Assembly: GCA_964403465.1 (NCBI GenBank)
Contig: CAYOFY010000010.1
Location: 1-35,604, forward strand
Direction: 5' to 3'
Source: JAFGKM01 sp964403465
GTDB lineage: Bacteria > Ratteibacteria > UBA8468 > B48-G9 > JAFGKM01
Length of the DNA: 35,604 bases
A program made the position numbers and the translations under genes. Shown here one piece after another: positions 24,214-32,387 of the stretch (positions are counted from its first letter, which is position 1; each line of letters opens with the position of its first letter). The notes below the pieces were generated by a model, which did not search any database, had not been told where the DNA came from, and saw nothing but the letters and a program-made list of their open reading frames with translations.

Positions 24214-24270
24214 CCTGCCTGCTTTTCCCTGCCCGTTGCGATTTCAAAAAAGCAGGGCAGGTAGTATAAT
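24214..24270 (+). promoter_or_regulatory. Candidate promoter with overlapping inverted repeat
   Basis: A perfect TATAAT (24265-24270) lies about 57 bases before the ATP-cone gene; the -35 region (near 24242-24247) is poor. An imperfect inverted repeat, CCTGCCTGCTTTT (24214-24226) with AAAAGCAGGGCAGG (24248-24261, one bulge), covers the -35 area and could be an operator. The rest of the 24078-24321 gap holds only the divergent tRNA-Phe promoter and hairpin. Confidence 0.45.
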
Positions 24271-24327
24271 ATATGATGGTCAGGACATGGGAGCAGGTAT
24301 GTGATGTGAAGGCAGAGAGGGATGGCA

Positions 24328-25872
24328 ATGATACAGCGCATAGAGAAGGTGAGAAAGAGAGACGGAAGGATTGTCCCCTTTGAAAGAGGAAAGATATCGG
24401 ACGCCATATTCAAGGCGGCTCAGAGCGTGGGCGGCCAGGACAGGTATCTCGCGGATGACCTTGCCGAGGCCGTAAGGATGTATCTTGAAACAAAATACAG
24501 AGGGGATATCCCCTCTGTGGAAGAGATACAGGATGCGGTTGAGAGGGTCTTGATAAAGACGGGGCATGCAAGGACAGCCAAGTCATACATCCTTTACAGG
24601 CAGAAACGTGCCAGGGCCAGGCAGATAAGGGAGGGCCTCCGGCTGGAAGACCTTTCCGGCGGAGATCTGCCAGGGGAGCGTCTTTCAGGGAAATCTTCTC
24701 TTTCTGTGAGAAGGAGCAACGACAACATAGTTCCGTGGGATAAGTCAGCTGTCGTCTCTGCCCTCGTGAGAGAAACAGGCCTTTCCGGCAATATAGCCGA
24801 ACTCATAGTGAGCGAGGTTGAAGATGACGTCGTCGCCTCAAAGGTCAAGAGACTCACTTCCGCCATGATAAGGGAGATGGTCAACGCAAAACTGCTGCAA
24901 TACGGATTTGAGGAGGAAAGGAAAAAGCATTCAAGAATCGGGCTGCCTTTCTACGACGTCAATTCAATGTTTGAAAAATTTGACGGGTCCCCGGACGCTC
25001 TTTCTCTCCAGCTGGGCAGATACGTGAAGAGGGAATACGCTATGACTTCCGTCCTGCCGGACTACATCGTGGATAAGCATCTGCGCGGGGAGATCTCCGT
25101 GTGCAACATAGAAGGAATGGATAAGTACTATTCCGCGAACGTCCCTGTTCGCGAACCCGGAGAGATAGGGCATGCCTGCGGAATAATATCCCCCTTTGTA
25201 GAGCACGGGATTATCCTGCGCCTCCCCGGAAGCGACATCCCTGAGGAATATGCGGTGGCATCCGCGGGAGGAAGGGTGCCCCTCAGCATGGAAATCCCGT
25301 TTTCCAGATTTTCTGAAGAGTCCTTTCTGAGAATCGGGGAAGGCCGGATTCCTCTGGTTTTCAGGATAGAGGACAGAAAGGAAATGGAGGCTTTTTCTTC
25401 CCTTTCAGAAAAAACAGGGAAGACCGGATACCTTACTGTTAGCCGGAAAACCTCCGGAGCGATGCTTGTGTTGAACCGGCTTATCCTGAATCCCCTGGCA
25501 ACTGACGGGAATGCCGTTCAGAACAATATACTTTCCGGAGACGGAAAAACGGCATTTCTGCAGGCCTGCTCGGATATGATTGAAAGACAGGGCGCCCTGA
25601 TAGCAAGAAATCCTTCGGCTTGCATGATTCTCAAGAATTTTGAGAACGCCAAGGAAATGCTTGAACTGGAATGCGCTGACTTTCGTTCAATGCCGGAAAT
25701 TTTCCGGCAGGTAGAAAGGTTTATGTCGGAAATTCTGGATGCCCCTCTCTGCTTCACGGTAAAATTACCGCCTCCCGGAGCGGATGAAGGAGGGTTTTTT
25801 GCATGGATCGCCTCGCTGTTTGAACAGTTTTCGGAACGGCAGGGGATCTGCGCAAGGATATACCATGTTTAG
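24328..25872 (+). CDS. Double ATP-cone protein related to anaerobic RNR, no catalytic domain
   Basis: The 514-residue product opens with a clear ATP-cone (about 1-95: VRKRDGRIVPFERGKISDAI ... HARTAKSYILYR), the nucleotide-sensing domain of ribonucleotide reductases and NrdR. A second, more divergent cone follows (about 120-210). The next region (PDYIVDKHLRGEISVCNIEG) resembles the start of class III reductases (ALPxEIxxAHxxGxIHIHDLE), but the paired histidines are lost. I see no radical-site cysteines and no RVCGYxG-type glycyl-radical motif, and the protein stops well short of NrdD length. I infer a pseudo-enzyme or regulator that senses ATP/dATP. AGAGAGG lies 7 bases before ATG 24328; ATG 24322 is possible. 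Its end overlaps the next gene by 8 bp. Confidence 0.7.
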   Translation: MIQRIEKVRKRDGRIVPFERGKISDAIFKAAQSVGGQDRYLADDLAEAVRMYLETKYRGDIPSVEEIQDAVERVLIKTGHARTAKSYILYRQKRARARQIREGLRLEDLSGGDLPGERLSGKSSLSVRRSNDNIVPWDKSAVVSALVRETGLSGNIAELIVSEVEDDVVASKVKRLTSAMIREMVNAKLLQYGFEEERKKHSRIGLPFYDVNSMFEKFDGSPDALSLQLGRYVKREYAMTSVLPDYIVDKHLRGEISVCNIEGMDKYYSANVPVREPGEIGHACGIISPFVEHGIILRLPGSDIPEEYAVASAGGRVPLSMEIPFSRFSEESFLRIGEGRIPLVFRIEDRKEMEAFSSLSEKTGKTGYLTVSRKTSGAMLVLNRLILNPLATDGNAVQNNILSGDGKTAFLQACSDMIERQGALIARNPSACMILKNFENAKEMLELECADFRSMPEIFRQVERFMSEILDAPLCFTVKLPPPGADEGGFFAWIASLFEQFSERQGICARIYHV

Positions 25873-26785
25873 GATTGCATTGTTTGGATATGCACAGTCG
25901 GGCAAGACGACTCTTTTCCGGGAGCTCACCGGGAAAAAGGACGACGTTTATGACCCCTTCACTCCCAACACCGGCATAGGGATATATAAGGACGTCAATA
26001 TTGCCAGAATTGCAGAAATACAGAAATCAAGAAAGACGGTATATCCCGAGTTTGAACTGTTTGACTTCAAGGGCTTCCCCGAGGGAGAAGGTTTCCCTGC
26101 CAATTACTACAGGAATCTTCTTGATAAAGACATCATGGTCTGCGTTATAGATAACTTCTCACCTGGATCCGACCCGGCGAAACAGGCATCATCCCTGCTC
26201 ATGGAACTGATATTCTATGATACGGAAAGGGTACAGAAACTGCTGGAGAAGGCAACGGAGTCCTCGGGCGGCTTTCTCCTGAGCCAGTCCGAGGTGCTCA
26301 AAAAAGGACTGACCCTGCTGGAAAACGAGAAACCTCTCAGCGAACTCGGGCCGGACGACAAGAAACTCCTGCAGGGAATGGAACTTGTTACGACAAGGAG
26401 TATGCTGACATACCTCAACGGAAATGCCAGGTCTTTCAATCCTTCCTCCGCTTGCTGCATACAGCGCAGGGCAGGGGAAGAGTTTGATGCCCTGGGATTT
26501 TACAGGGCGGTCATGAAAAGTCTTTCCCTGATTACCTTTTACACTGTTAAAGGCGATATTGTCCAGGGATGGGTCATACCCGCGCATTACACGGCGAAGC
26601 AGGCTGCGGGAAGGGTTCACAAGGACATAGAAAAGGGCTTCATAAAGGCGGCAACACTGCATCTGAAAGATTTGGTGGAAACGGGTTCCTGGCATGCGGC
26701 GAAGAATATGGGGATTCTTAAATTTCTCGGACCTAATTCTGAACTTTCTGACGGGGATGTTGTTGAGTTCTATTTCAATAGATAA
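25865..26785 (+). CDS. Short YchF/OLA1-like GTPase with TGS domain
   Basis: The 306-residue protein has a P-loop GYAQSGKTTLF (residues 8-18) and G3 motif DFKG. A central helical segment follows, and then a C-terminal TGS-like domain (LITFYTVKGDIVQGWVIPAHYTAKQAAGRVHKDIEKGFI ... LSDGDVVEFYFN) that closely mirrors the end of YchF. True YchF is about 363 residues with NVGKST as P-loop. Here the P-loop, the G4 region (TYLNGNA) and the middle are divergent and shorter, so nucleotide specificity is uncertain. ATG 25865 lies inside the last codons of the ATP-cone gene (ATGTTTAG), with AAGGA 7-8 bases upstream, so the two are coupled. Confidence 0.8.
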   Translation: MFRIALFGYAQSGKTTLFRELTGKKDDVYDPFTPNTGIGIYKDVNIARIAEIQKSRKTVYPEFELFDFKGFPEGEGFPANYYRNLLDKDIMVCVIDNFSPGSDPAKQASSLLMELIFYDTERVQKLLEKATESSGGFLLSQSEVLKKGLTLLENEKPLSELGPDDKKLLQGMELVTTRSMLTYLNGNARSFNPSSACCIQRRAGEEFDALGFYRAVMKSLSLITFYTVKGDIVQGWVIPAHYTAKQAAGRVHKDIEKGFIKAATLHLKDLVETGSWHAAKNMGILKFLGPNSELSDGDVVEFYFNR

Positions 26786-27593
26786 GTATGCCGGCATACC
26801 CGACTACCTGGGAATAATTCCCTGATGCTTCGGCGCTTGTGGTATATTTGACCAGAGATGCCTCTTTTGCCCCGAGGTTTTTTGCCGCTATCATGGCGGT
26901 TATGACGGGACCGTAACCGCACATTGAAATATCTTTTTCGTAGATTCTGCGGGCCAGGAGCTGTTCGTCAAGAGCCAGGATGGATTCTATCGCATAATTA
27001 TCCTTTTCCTCGGCCGTCCTGTGTTCCTCGTAATGCGTCATATCTGAACTTGCGACAATGAGGGCGTTTGTTCCCGCTTTTTCCCCTGCCAGAACCCCTG
27101 CTATTGTTTTCCCTATCTCGCTCCATGCCGGGTCGTCAACGTAACCCGAAAGGACCACGGGGACAATCCGGACGTCATTTTTCAGGAATTGCAGGAAAGG
27201 AAGCTGGACTTCAAGGGAATGTTCGTTCATGTGCGCGACGGTGTCTTCTTCAAGATACTGGCTGTTCTCCACGAGCAAACGCGCCATTTTCCTGTCTATC
27301 TCCGTTTCGCCCAGCGGCGTAAGCCACGAGTCATGTCCGTCAACGGCGTACGGTTCCCCGTACCCCGTGTGATTGGGCCCCAGAATAATGACGGTTTCGG
27401 GAATTGCAGCCCTGCTGAAAACCGCGCCGGCTGTTGCCCCTGAATAGACATATCCGGCATGAGGGCACATGGCGGCTGTGCAGCATGTCTTGTCGGCGTC
27501 TCCTGCAATGAACTCATTCAGGAGGTTCAGCAACTGTGTCCTGTCGCCCGGGTAGAAATATCCTGCCACCGCCGGTTTTCGCACTTTCTTCAT
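26775..27593 (-). CDS. amrB: Memo-family protein (AmmeMemoRadiSam system protein B)
   Basis: The 272-residue protein starts MKKVRKPAVAGYFYPGD, the hallmark beginning of bacterial Memo proteins. It carries CPHAGYVYSGATA, GPNHTGYG, SSDMTHYEEH and the histidine-containing HSLEVQLPFLQ. Together these form the metal-binding pocket of the family. Its partners, AMMECR1 and a radical SAM protein, are not in the window. ATG 27593 is fixed by AAAGGAGGGGCA. The function of the AmmeMemoRadiSam set is not established. Its 3' end overlaps the converging GTPase gene by 11 bp. Confidence 0.9.
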   Translation of the reverse strand: MKKVRKPAVAGYFYPGDRTQLLNLLNEFIAGDADKTCCTAAMCPHAGYVYSGATAGAVFSRAAIPETVIILGPNHTGYGEPYAVDGHDSWLTPLGETEIDRKMARLLVENSQYLEEDTVAHMNEHSLEVQLPFLQFLKNDVRIVPVVLSGYVDDPAWSEIGKTIAGVLAGEKAGTNALIVASSDMTHYEEHRTAEEKDNYAIESILALDEQLLARRIYEKDISMCGYGPVITAMIAAKNLGAKEASLVKYTTSAEASGNYSQVVGYAGILIY

Positions 27594-27679
27594 TGCCCCT
27601 CCTTTCTCCGGTATAACGGGGTTCGGTTGATGTATCCGGGAAATATCTTCCGTGTTCTCCAATGCTATCAGGTGAATGC

Positions 27680-29974
27680 TTACAATACGTCCTTATACGT
27701 TTCCCGTATCTTTTTTATCTCGTACTCCTGCTTGACAAAACCCTCGGTCATCCGCGGGTCAAAGATTGTCCCTGTCTCCTTCTGCAAGAATGCGAAACTC
27801 TCCTCCAGGCTCACGGCCTCCTTGTAGATTCTTTTTGAAGACATGGCGTCAAAGATGTCCGCGATGGCCGCAATCCTGCCGTAAAGCGGTATGCTGTTTC
27901 CCCTGAGGTGAAAGGGATATCCCGAACCGTCATACTTTTCATGGTGGTATAAGGCGATTGTTTCCGATACCTTCAGCAGCAGCGAGTCGGAACCTGCCAG
28001 CATCTTGGCCCCTATTATGGGATGCTGTTCAACGATTTTTCTTTCCTCGGGAGTGAGTTTCCCCTGTTTCAGCAGGATATGGTCGGGTATCGCTATCTTT
28101 CCTATGTCATGCAGAGGCATGGCGCTTTTGATGAGGTCCACCTCATTTTTCAGTATCCCTATGTTCCGGGCTATAAGGCCGGAATATTCGCTTACCCGGT
28201 GTATGTGCATACCGGTTTCCCTGTCCCTGTATTCAATGGCCACTGAAAGACGGAAGATGCTCTCCATCTGGGTCTCTTTCAGCGCAAGGTTGAGACGGGC
28301 GTTCTGTATTGCGATAAGGGATTGCATGGAAAGTGTATGGATAACCGGTATATCTTCCCTTGAAAACGAAGACGACCTTGAAAAGGGCGTGGGATATTTA
28401 TTTATGAAAAGACCCACTATCCTGAACGTCGGCTGGGAAAAAAGCGGGAGAATCATGATGCTTTTGACATTCTCCCCCCATTCATTCTTCCCTGGAAGTC
28501 TGTTGAATATCAATGGCTGGTTTTCCGTCAGGGCCTTCTGCGTTACCCTTGCAAGGTCCATCTTTGATACCACCCGTCCATGTTGCGCTATAACCTGGTG
28601 TTTTGCCGGAACATGCAGGAGCATGAAGGCGCCCGCCTCAATACCGAGCGAAGCAAAGAGCGTCCGCATTGCAATTTCCGGGGGTTGCTTTATCATTTCC
28701 GTTCCTTCAAAGCCGTATGAGGCAAAATCCCCGGTAATGCCGGGCAGTTCCGATGGGTTGATAATGGTGGTGATCTCTTTTTCAACATCCTGCATGATCC
28801 GTATCGCTGTTTCCTTGTGGAAGAGTTTCTTTACGGCATTCACCAGCGAGTATACAAGCGAGGCGAAATAGAAAAAGAAAAAGAGAAGGTAGAATGGGAC
28901 CGTGTCAACAAAAAGCCCCGCATGTCCCATCGCGTAAAGGGAGAGGAAGAAAGACAGTACCGCGAGTCCTGCCAGCAGCAGGGTGTTGGCAATGATTCCG
29001 CACGAGAAGACCACAAGTCCCAGTAAAGCGCCCAGCAATACGACCGATACGGAGACTGCCCTGCCGTCAACCCTGTATATGTATCTGTCGGAAAGGAAAT
29101 TATTCAGGATACCTCCCTGCAGGAGAACGCCGAACTGTGTTCCCAGGGGCGTGGGGACAAGGTCAGCGTTCTTCCCGCCCACCGAGGCCTGGCCGATAAT
29201 CACGACCTTGTTCTTGAAGAAACCCTCGCGGTACCTGCCGAGGATGACTTCTTCAAGGGAGATAAAGTATTTTGCCATCTCGTCCGGCGGGAGAAACCTT
29301 ATGTAGATACTTCCGTCCTTCCTTACGGGCATGTGCGAGCCGAAAATGCTGCGCCCGCGATAGGGGAGGAACCCGCTGCCTTTCATCTGTTTCCTGTAGA
29401 TTCGCGCAATCTCAAGTGAAATCTGGGGATAGACGGTATCTCCGCACTTGATGAAAGCGGGCACCTTTCTTATGACCTGGTCCTCGTCCGGCAGGGTGTT
29501 TATGTGCCCGAGTGAACAGGCCGCCCTGTTGAATGCTTCCGAACTCCCCCTTATTGAAGGGACGAGGTAGTAGATGCCCTCTCTCTTCGTGATCTTCGTG
29601 GGTGAAAAAACAGGCAGGACAACCTTCCTGTTTTTTGCGAGGGCTGTCATGAAATCCCGGTCCTCGGCACTGCCTGTCATATTCGGGAAAAAGATATCAA
29701 ACCCTATTACGGAAGCCCCTTCCTTTCCAAGGATATTGATTGTCTTTGCATAAAACTTGCGGGACAGGGGCTCCCCGACCATGGACTCAAAATTTTCCGT
29801 TGAACCGATGATTGCAAACGGGAGGGGAAGGGAACCCGATACATAGGAGTGTTTCAATCTCCAGTCGTAGAATGAAAGTTCGGCTCTCTCAAGGGATCTG
29901 TTTGAAAACAGGATGACAACGGCGAGGGAAATCAATATTCCCGCAACAAGTTTCAGGATGCTGATTAATTTCAT
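27680..29974 (-). CDS. CHASE2-GAF-HD-GYP c-di-GMP phosphodiesterase
   Basis: The 764-residue protein has an N-terminal membrane helix, an extracytoplasmic CHASE2 sensor (about 30-305: SFYDWRL, IGFDIFFPNM, VVIIGQASVGGKNADLVPTPLG) and three further helices (about 310-385). A GAF-like domain and a C-terminal HD-GYP domain complete it. The catalytic HD pair is at 622-623 (HDIGKIAIPD) and the motif HHEKYDGSGYP at 677-687. It should break c-di-GMP to pGpG/GMP in response to a periplasmic signal, opposing the GGDEF protein at 10215-11408. It follows a small gene by 22 bp and probably shares its promoter at 30264-30291. Confidence 0.92.
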   Translation of the reverse strand: MKLISILKLVAGILISLAVVILFSNRSLERAELSFYDWRLKHSYVSGSLPLPFAIIGSTENFESMVGEPLSRKFYAKTINILGKEGASVIGFDIFFPNMTGSAEDRDFMTALAKNRKVVLPVFSPTKITKREGIYYLVPSIRGSSEAFNRAACSLGHINTLPDEDQVIRKVPAFIKCGDTVYPQISLEIARIYRKQMKGSGFLPYRGRSIFGSHMPVRKDGSIYIRFLPPDEMAKYFISLEEVILGRYREGFFKNKVVIIGQASVGGKNADLVPTPLGTQFGVLLQGGILNNFLSDRYIYRVDGRAVSVSVVLLGALLGLVVFSCGIIANTLLLAGLAVLSFFLSLYAMGHAGLFVDTVPFYLLFFFFYFASLVYSLVNAVKKLFHKETAIRIMQDVEKEITTIINPSELPGITGDFASYGFEGTEMIKQPPEIAMRTLFASLGIEAGAFMLLHVPAKHQVIAQHGRVVSKMDLARVTQKALTENQPLIFNRLPGKNEWGENVKSIMILPLFSQPTFRIVGLFINKYPTPFSRSSSFSREDIPVIHTLSMQSLIAIQNARLNLALKETQMESIFRLSVAIEYRDRETGMHIHRVSEYSGLIARNIGILKNEVDLIKSAMPLHDIGKIAIPDHILLKQGKLTPEERKIVEQHPIIGAKMLAGSDSLLLKVSETIALYHHEKYDGSGYPFHLRGNSIPLYGRIAAIADIFDAMSSKRIYKEAVSLEESFAFLQKETGTIFDPRMTEGFVKQEYEIKKIRETYKDVL

Positions 29975-29996
29975 TCATTTCTGGACTGCCGGTTTA

Positions 29997-30218
29997 TTAT
30001 TTCTTTTTCCATCCCTTCGGCAGCGGTTTTCTCGGAACCTGCTTGGCAAGCCCGGGAGGCAGGTTGAGAGTTTCTGCAGGGACATTGACCGCCACGGCAG
30101 GTTGAATCGTTTTGGGTGTGACAGTTATCTCCGTGGCATCTTTGGACCTGTCCTCCACGTATACGGTGCCTTCCTGGACGTTAACATCGGATGAAAGAAG
30201 AAGTTTTGCTGTATCCAC
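29997..30218 (-). CDS. Small hypothetical protein, possible FecR-like remnant
   Basis: The frame from GTG 30218 encodes 73 residues. The first half (LLLSSDVNVQEGTVYVEDRS) resembles the end of a FecR-type beta domain. The second half is proline-rich and ends LPPGLAKQVPRKPLPKGWKK, a GLAK/GW tail seen in several small exported proteins. There is no signal peptide. Upstream the same frame stays readable (GPGQAEVVG) past a TGA at 30224-30222, which suggests a truncated gene. A consensus promoter starts about 38 bases before the GTG, so it may still be expressed, ahead of the HD-GYP gene. The start and reality of the gene are uncertain. Confidence 0.45.
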   Translation of the reverse strand: MDTAKLLLSSDVNVQEGTVYVEDRSKDATEITVTPKTIQPAVAVNVPAETLNLPPGLAKQVPRKPLPKGWKKK

Positions 30219-30263
30219 CTGTCAACCCACAACTTCAGCCTGCCCTGGGCCTTCATACGTATG

Positions 30264-30291
30264 ATTATACACGTATTTGTAAATTTGTCAA
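30264..30291 (-). promoter_or_regulatory. Consensus promoter for the HD-GYP operon
   Basis: On the minus strand, perfect TTGACA (30291-30286) and TATAAT (30269-30264) boxes are separated by 16 bp. Transcription should begin near 30256. An ATG at that very point (30256-30254) opens a 43-codon frame in another phase, MKAQGRLKLW onward, which may be chance. Confidence 0.7.
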
Positions 30292-30333
30292 CAATAATCG
30301 CGTTCCCATGCTGAATTCTGGCAGGAAATATGG

Positions 30334-30339
30334 TAATAT
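30334..30339 (+). promoter_or_regulatory. -10 box placing the release-factor start codon at +1
   Basis: TAATAT lies 6 bases before ATG 30346, and no Shine-Dalgarno sequence precedes the gene. The -35 region is weak (TGAATT, 17 bp upstream). Confidence 0.4.
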
Positions 30340-30345
30340 TGAACC

Positions 30346-30675
30346 ATGGCAGGGAAAGGGGCGGATGACATAAGGGTGTATTTTTACAGGAGCAGGGGTC
30401 CGGGGGGACAGAGGAAGAACAAGAAAGAGACCGGGGTCAGGATAGTGCATGTTGCGACAGGCATAACCGCCAGCGCCTCGGAGCAGAGGTCCCAGCATCA
30501 GAACAGGCAGGTGGCGATGGAGCGGCTTGAGGAAAAGCTGAGAGTACTGAGAAAACCGAAAAGAAGGCGGATTCCCACCCGAAAGCCCCGCTATGCCAGA
30601 GAAAAGGAACTGACGGCAAAGAGGAAACGGAGCGAAAAAAAACAGATGAGGCGCAGGGTTGCAGATGAATATTGA
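30346..30675 (+). CDS. ArfB-like peptide chain release factor (GGQ protein)
   Basis: The 109-residue protein consists of a release-factor domain 3 with the catalytic GGQ at residues 20-22 (RSRGPGGQRKNKKETGV). A long, very basic C-terminal tail follows (KPKRRRIPTRKPRYAREKEL, then KRKRSEKK). It lacks the codon-recognition domains of RF1/RF2. This build matches ArfB/ICT1-type rescue factors, which free ribosomes stalled without a stop codon by inserting the basic tail in the mRNA channel. ArfB normally reads GAGGQ and is about 140 residues; this one reads GPGGQ and is shorter. It overlaps xseA by 11 bp. Rescue activity is inferred. Confidence 0.85.
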   Translation: MAGKGADDIRVYFYRSRGPGGQRKNKKETGVRIVHVATGITASASEQRSQHQNRQVAMERLEEKLRVLRKPKRRRIPTRKPRYAREKELTAKRKRSEKKQMRRRVADEY

Positions 30676-31975
30676 AACGGTGACGCTCAAACAATTTCTG
30701 ACGGCGGTCCGTGATGCCATGCAGGCAGGATTTCCCTTTCAGTACCGGATAACTGCCGAAATAGCCACTTTCAGGGTCAACCCCAACTCGGGGCACTGCT
30801 ACATAGACCTGGTGGAAAAAGAGGACGATGCCGTTGTTGCCAAGGCAAAGGCGGTTATCTGGAAGAGCCGGCTGGATTACGTACAGCAGAAATTCAGCAT
30901 GGCGACAGGCCGGCCTCTGGGGGAAGGACTCAAGGTTCTCCTGGTTGCGGAGGTCAGTTTCCACGAGATATACGGTTTCGCCCTTGATATCGCTGATGCG
31001 GATCCGGCATACACGATAGGCGAGTTTGCACTCCACCGCAAAAAGATAATTGCGCAACTTGAGAAGGAAGGAATACTTGACCGTAACAGGAAACTCCCTT
31101 TCCCCCCCGTCCCCCAGAGAATAGCCGTCATATCATCCCGGTCAGCTGCCGGATACGAGGATTTCCTCAACACCCTGCAGAACAACCCTTACGGATATGC
31201 GATATCCGTAACGCTCTTTCCCGCGTTCATGCAGGGCGAGCAGACCGAGCAGTCCGTCATCAGCGCCCTGAACAGGTGCCTCGGGCACATCAAGGATTTT
31301 GATGTCGCAGTTATCATACGGGGCGGCGGCGACCAGATAGACCTGCACAGTTTTGACAACCATAACATAGGAAGGGCGGTTGCCCTGTTTCCCATACCCG
31401 TACTTTCCGGGATAGGCCACAGGAGAGACGAGACGGTTGTGGATATAGTGGCTCATGAGAGACTGATAAGCCCGACCGCGGCCGCCGAGTTTATCATAGG
31501 GCAGATGAAAGAATTTGAGAACCGGCTGGACGCCGGAGCCAAGAGCCTTGCAGATATTGCGGTCAGCCGCATCCTCTCGGAACAGCATTCGCTGGAAGGC
31601 GCAGAAAAGCACCTGCGTATCTTCGCAGACTTTTTCCTGCATGAAAGAACGCAGGCGTTGAGAACGCTTGTTTCCGACTTCAGAAACAACGTGGCGAGGA
31701 ACACCGCATCCATGGAGTTTTTTCTCGGGCAGGCGCCCGTTACTCTTTCTGCTGCCGTCCAGGCATACATTAAAGGGTCCCTGAATGCGCTTGAAAGAAA
31801 CGCGGACAGGATTGAACTCATGAATCCCGTCAGGGTGCTGCAAAGGGGTTACAGCATCACCTTTAACAACGGGAAGGTCGTAAAAGATTCGGATTCCGTT
31901 AAAGGCGGGGACAGGATAGCAACCCGGTTGTACAAAGGCACGATAGAAAGCGTTGTGGATAAGAGTGAAACGTGA
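30665..31975 (+). CDS. xseA: Exodeoxyribonuclease VII large subunit
   Basis: XseA with XseB degrades single-stranded DNA from both ends. The 436-residue protein has an N-terminal OB fold (YRITAEIATFRVNPNSGHCYIDLVE), the catalytic core with PQRIAVISSRSAAGYEDFL, and the signature IRGGGDQIDLHSFDN followed by IPVLSGIGHRRDETVVD and SPTAAAEFI. A long helical region and a short C-terminal barrel (RVLQRGYSITF) complete it. In most XseA proteins the block reads GHE(T/V)D; here it is GHRRDE. ATG 30665 is chosen over TTG 30659; it overlaps the release-factor gene. xseB follows after 187 bp. Confidence 0.94.
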   Translation: MNIETVTLKQFLTAVRDAMQAGFPFQYRITAEIATFRVNPNSGHCYIDLVEKEDDAVVAKAKAVIWKSRLDYVQQKFSMATGRPLGEGLKVLLVAEVSFHEIYGFALDIADADPAYTIGEFALHRKKIIAQLEKEGILDRNRKLPFPPVPQRIAVISSRSAAGYEDFLNTLQNNPYGYAISVTLFPAFMQGEQTEQSVISALNRCLGHIKDFDVAVIIRGGGDQIDLHSFDNHNIGRAVALFPIPVLSGIGHRRDETVVDIVAHERLISPTAAAEFIIGQMKEFENRLDAGAKSLADIAVSRILSEQHSLEGAEKHLRIFADFFLHERTQALRTLVSDFRNNVARNTASMEFFLGQAPVTLSAAVQAYIKGSLNALERNADRIELMNPVRVLQRGYSITFNNGKVVKDSDSVKGGDRIATRLYKGTIESVVDKSET

Positions 31976-32006
31976 GAAGAGAGATGTGAGACGAAAAAGA
32001 AAGGTT

Positions 32007-32038
32007 GAGATTGCCGCGCAGAGAACGCTCGCAATGAC
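32007..32038. repeat. REP-like palindrome of the TGTCATTGCGAGC...GCAATCTC type
   Basis: GAGATTGC (32007-32014) and GCAATGAC (32031-32038) flank a GCG/CGC inner pairing in the xseA-xseB gap. The reverse strand reads GTCATTGCGAGCG then GGCAATCTC, which resembles widely dispersed intergenic repeats of other bacteria. The rest of the 187-bp gap holds only a weak 5-bp hairpin (32112-32126). Confidence 0.55.
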
Positions 32039-32162
32039 AACATGTTTCGGTTAGGGTCTTGTCCGGAATCGAAACAAGGAAGGGAGAATTTTTAAAGAGA
32101 TAAAACGAAACCCCTCACAACGAGGGTGTATCAAGAAGAGTTCGGGATAAAGGAGAAAAACA

Positions 32163-32384
32163 ATGGCGGAAAAGAAACCTACCTATGCGCAGGCAATTGC
32201 CGAAATTGAATCAATAGTCAAGGAGATAGAAGAAGAGGATGTTGATGTGGACCACCTGCTTGAAAAGGTCAAGCGCGCCTCTTCTCTTATCAAATACTGC
32301 AGGGATAGATTGAGGGATACCGAAGCAGAGGTCCGCAAGGTTCTGTCTGCGTCGGAAAAGGAAGAGACGAAACAGCAGGAGTAG
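32163..32384 (+). CDS. xseB: Exodeoxyribonuclease VII small subunit
   Basis: The 73-residue helical protein has the XseB pattern: YAQAIAEIESIVKEIEEEDVDVDHLLEKVKRASSLI, then YCRDRLRDTEAEV. Several XseB copies bind the long helix of XseA. AAAGGAG precedes ATG 32163. mfd begins 3 bp after the stop, so the three repair genes are probably co-transcribed. Confidence 0.92.
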   Translation: MAEKKPTYAQAIAEIESIVKEIEEEDVDVDHLLEKVKRASSLIKYCRDRLRDTEAEVRKVLSASEKEETKQQE

Positions 32385-32387
32385 CTG

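Noticed and set aside
24328..25872. Full anaerobic ribonucleotide reductase (nrdD)
   Set aside because: Only the ATP-cones and the start of the NrdD core are recognisable; length and glycyl-radical motif are missing.
30214..30256. 43-codon leaderless peptide starting at ATG 30256 (minus strand)
   Set aside because: The start coincides with the predicted transcription start, but the composition looks random and there is no supporting context; recorded only under the promoter.
32112..32126. Rho-independent terminator between xseA and xseB
   Set aside because: The stem has only 5 bp and no T-run follows.
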